Positions 6,490 through 7,068 of a stretch of 7,068 nt of DNA are shown here, piece by piece. This DNA is from Candidatus Cloacimonadota bacterium. Its GTDB lineage: Bacteria; Cloacimonadota; Cloacimonadia; Cloacimonadales; TCS61. The position numbers and the translations under genes were made by a program. Where the stretch lies: positions 1 through 7,068 of the forward strand of contig DAOUTP010000092.1 in NCBI GenBank assembly GCA_030626645.1, written 5' to 3'. Each line of letters begins with the position of its first letter. Positions within the stretch are counted from its first letter, which is position 1. The notes under the pieces were generated by a model that was not told the DNA's origin, did no database searches, and saw nothing but the letters and a program-made list of their open reading frames with translations.

Positions 6490-7068
6490 TTATTTTAACA
6501 GCAGCATCTTATTCACTGCCAGTTCTTTACCGTTGGATACAAGTTTATAGAGATAAACTCCGGAAGGAACTTGTTTGCCGATTTCGTTAGTACCATCCCA
6601 AGTGATCTGATTAGGATTCTGGGATGAAGGATTAGGGATTTGCAACGATTTTATTTTCTGACCACGTGAATTATAGATTTCGATAGTCACAAACGAGGAC
6701 GTTTGCGGTACGGAAAAACTGATATCTGTAGTTGGATTGAAGGGGTTGGGATAGTTGGAGAGATTTGTTTCAGAAACCTGTAAAACAGGTTCGGAAGATA
6801 CATAATTATTTAACATATAAGCTCCGCTGTCGGTGAAAGCCATGATATGAATACTGCTCATTGTCGGATTTACATACAGTTTATTTATCGAAAGATTGGG
6901 TAGTCCATCATTCATGAAAACGAGATCATTTCCTAACCACTTTGCCACACCATCATCTGCTTCCCAGCCTACAAAAATATTGTCTGTCATATCAATTCCT
7001 ACGCAAGATAGAAAATCACTCCAGAACTCAACCTGCCAGGTAGCTCCAAAATCGGTGGAACTCCATAA
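6490..7068 (-). CDS. C-terminal part of a secreted Asp-box/propeller protein with T9SS-type sorting tail (partial)
   Basis: The frame is open from the TAA stop at 6490 to the right edge (192 residues), so the gene begins outside the window; the Met at 6990 is internal. Near the edge STDFGATW (7036-7059) is an exact Asp-box (SxDxGxTW), the mark of BNR/sortilin-like beta-propeller blades. DNIFVGWEADDGVAKW and FTDSGAYMLNN further on look like later blade strands. After a short linker, YPNPFNPTT (residues 106-114 of the visible part) begins a type A sorting tail with a FlgD-like Ig fold (VTIEIYNSRGQKIKSL, then WDGTNEIGKQVPSGVYLYKL), ending KMLLLK. Such tails direct export and surface attachment by type IX secretion systems in FCB bacteria. 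The protein is thus likely cell-surface or released. The substrate or partner of the propeller is unknown. Confidence 0.9.
   Translation of the reverse strand, partial: LWSSTDFGATWQVEFWSDFLSCVGIDMTDNIFVGWEADDGVAKWLGNDLVFMNDGLPNLSINKLYVNPTMSSIHIMAFTDSGAYMLNNYVSSEPVLQVSETNLSNYPNPFNPTTDISFSVPQTSSFVTIEIYNSRGQKIKSLQIPNPSSQNPNQITWDGTNEIGKQVPSGVYLYKLVSNGKELAVNKMLLLK

Noticed and set aside
6988..6990. Met at 6990 as the true start of the sorting-tail protein
   Set aside because: The frame stays open upstream to the window edge and encodes an exact Asp-box, so the gene is longer and this Met is internal.
1..7068. Mobile element, CRISPR array, tRNA or other RNA gene
   Set aside because: No transposase, terminal inverted repeats, spaced direct repeats or cloverleaf-like sequence was seen on either strand.

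Overview
All eight complete or partial genes I can support in this AT-rich window read on the minus strand, from the right edge to the left. The rightmost partial gene ends in a YPNPFNPTT motif followed by a FlgD-like Ig fold. That C-terminal tail is typical of type IX-style secreted proteins in the FCB superphylum (Bacteroidota, Ignavibacteria, Marinimicrobia, Cloacimonadota and relatives). Together with the mix of housekeeping genes, this points to an anaerobic FCB-type bacterium. Cloacimonadota is my best guess, made from memory of family patterns and not from a search.

Right block (7068-5541, minus): the C-terminal end of a secreted Asp-box/beta-propeller-like protein with a sorting tail. 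It is followed with no gap by a small secreted protein of unknown function that starts at a TTG, and then by a four-helix membrane protein resembling the LiaI/LiaF transmembrane domain. A 161-bp gap (5380-5540) separates this block from the next and carries a good sigma-70-type promoter.

Middle block (5460-1772, minus): promoter, then rpmE (ribosomal protein L31, zinc-binding form), then a very clear intrinsic terminator whose U-tract touches the Shine-Dalgarno sequence of the next gene. Next come a DUF1385 (YqhQ-like) membrane protein, prfA (release factor 1) and a CNNM/CorC-type CBS membrane protein, with gaps of only 72 (holding the terminator), 6 and 2 bp. The rpmE-DUF1385-prfA order is a recurrent bacterial arrangement. 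The prmC methyltransferase gene that often follows prfA is not there; the CNNM/CorC gene takes its place.

Left block (1752-1, minus): a PTS EIIA domain of the fructose/nitrogen type, a CPA2-type cation:proton antiporter without a cytosolic RCK domain, and the first 21 codons of a gene whose start resembles small P-II-like regulators. Gaps are 19, 3 and 9 bp, so these three probably share a transcript with the middle block. They look like a transporter with two potential cytosolic regulators. This module is the most interesting functional lead in the window.

I saw no rRNA, tRNA, CRISPR array, insertion sequence or attachment site. I found no convincing evidence of a wholly new system. The leads are the antiporter/EIIA/P-II-like module, the terminator that abuts a ribosome binding site, and the small unknown secreted protein with its membrane neighbour.
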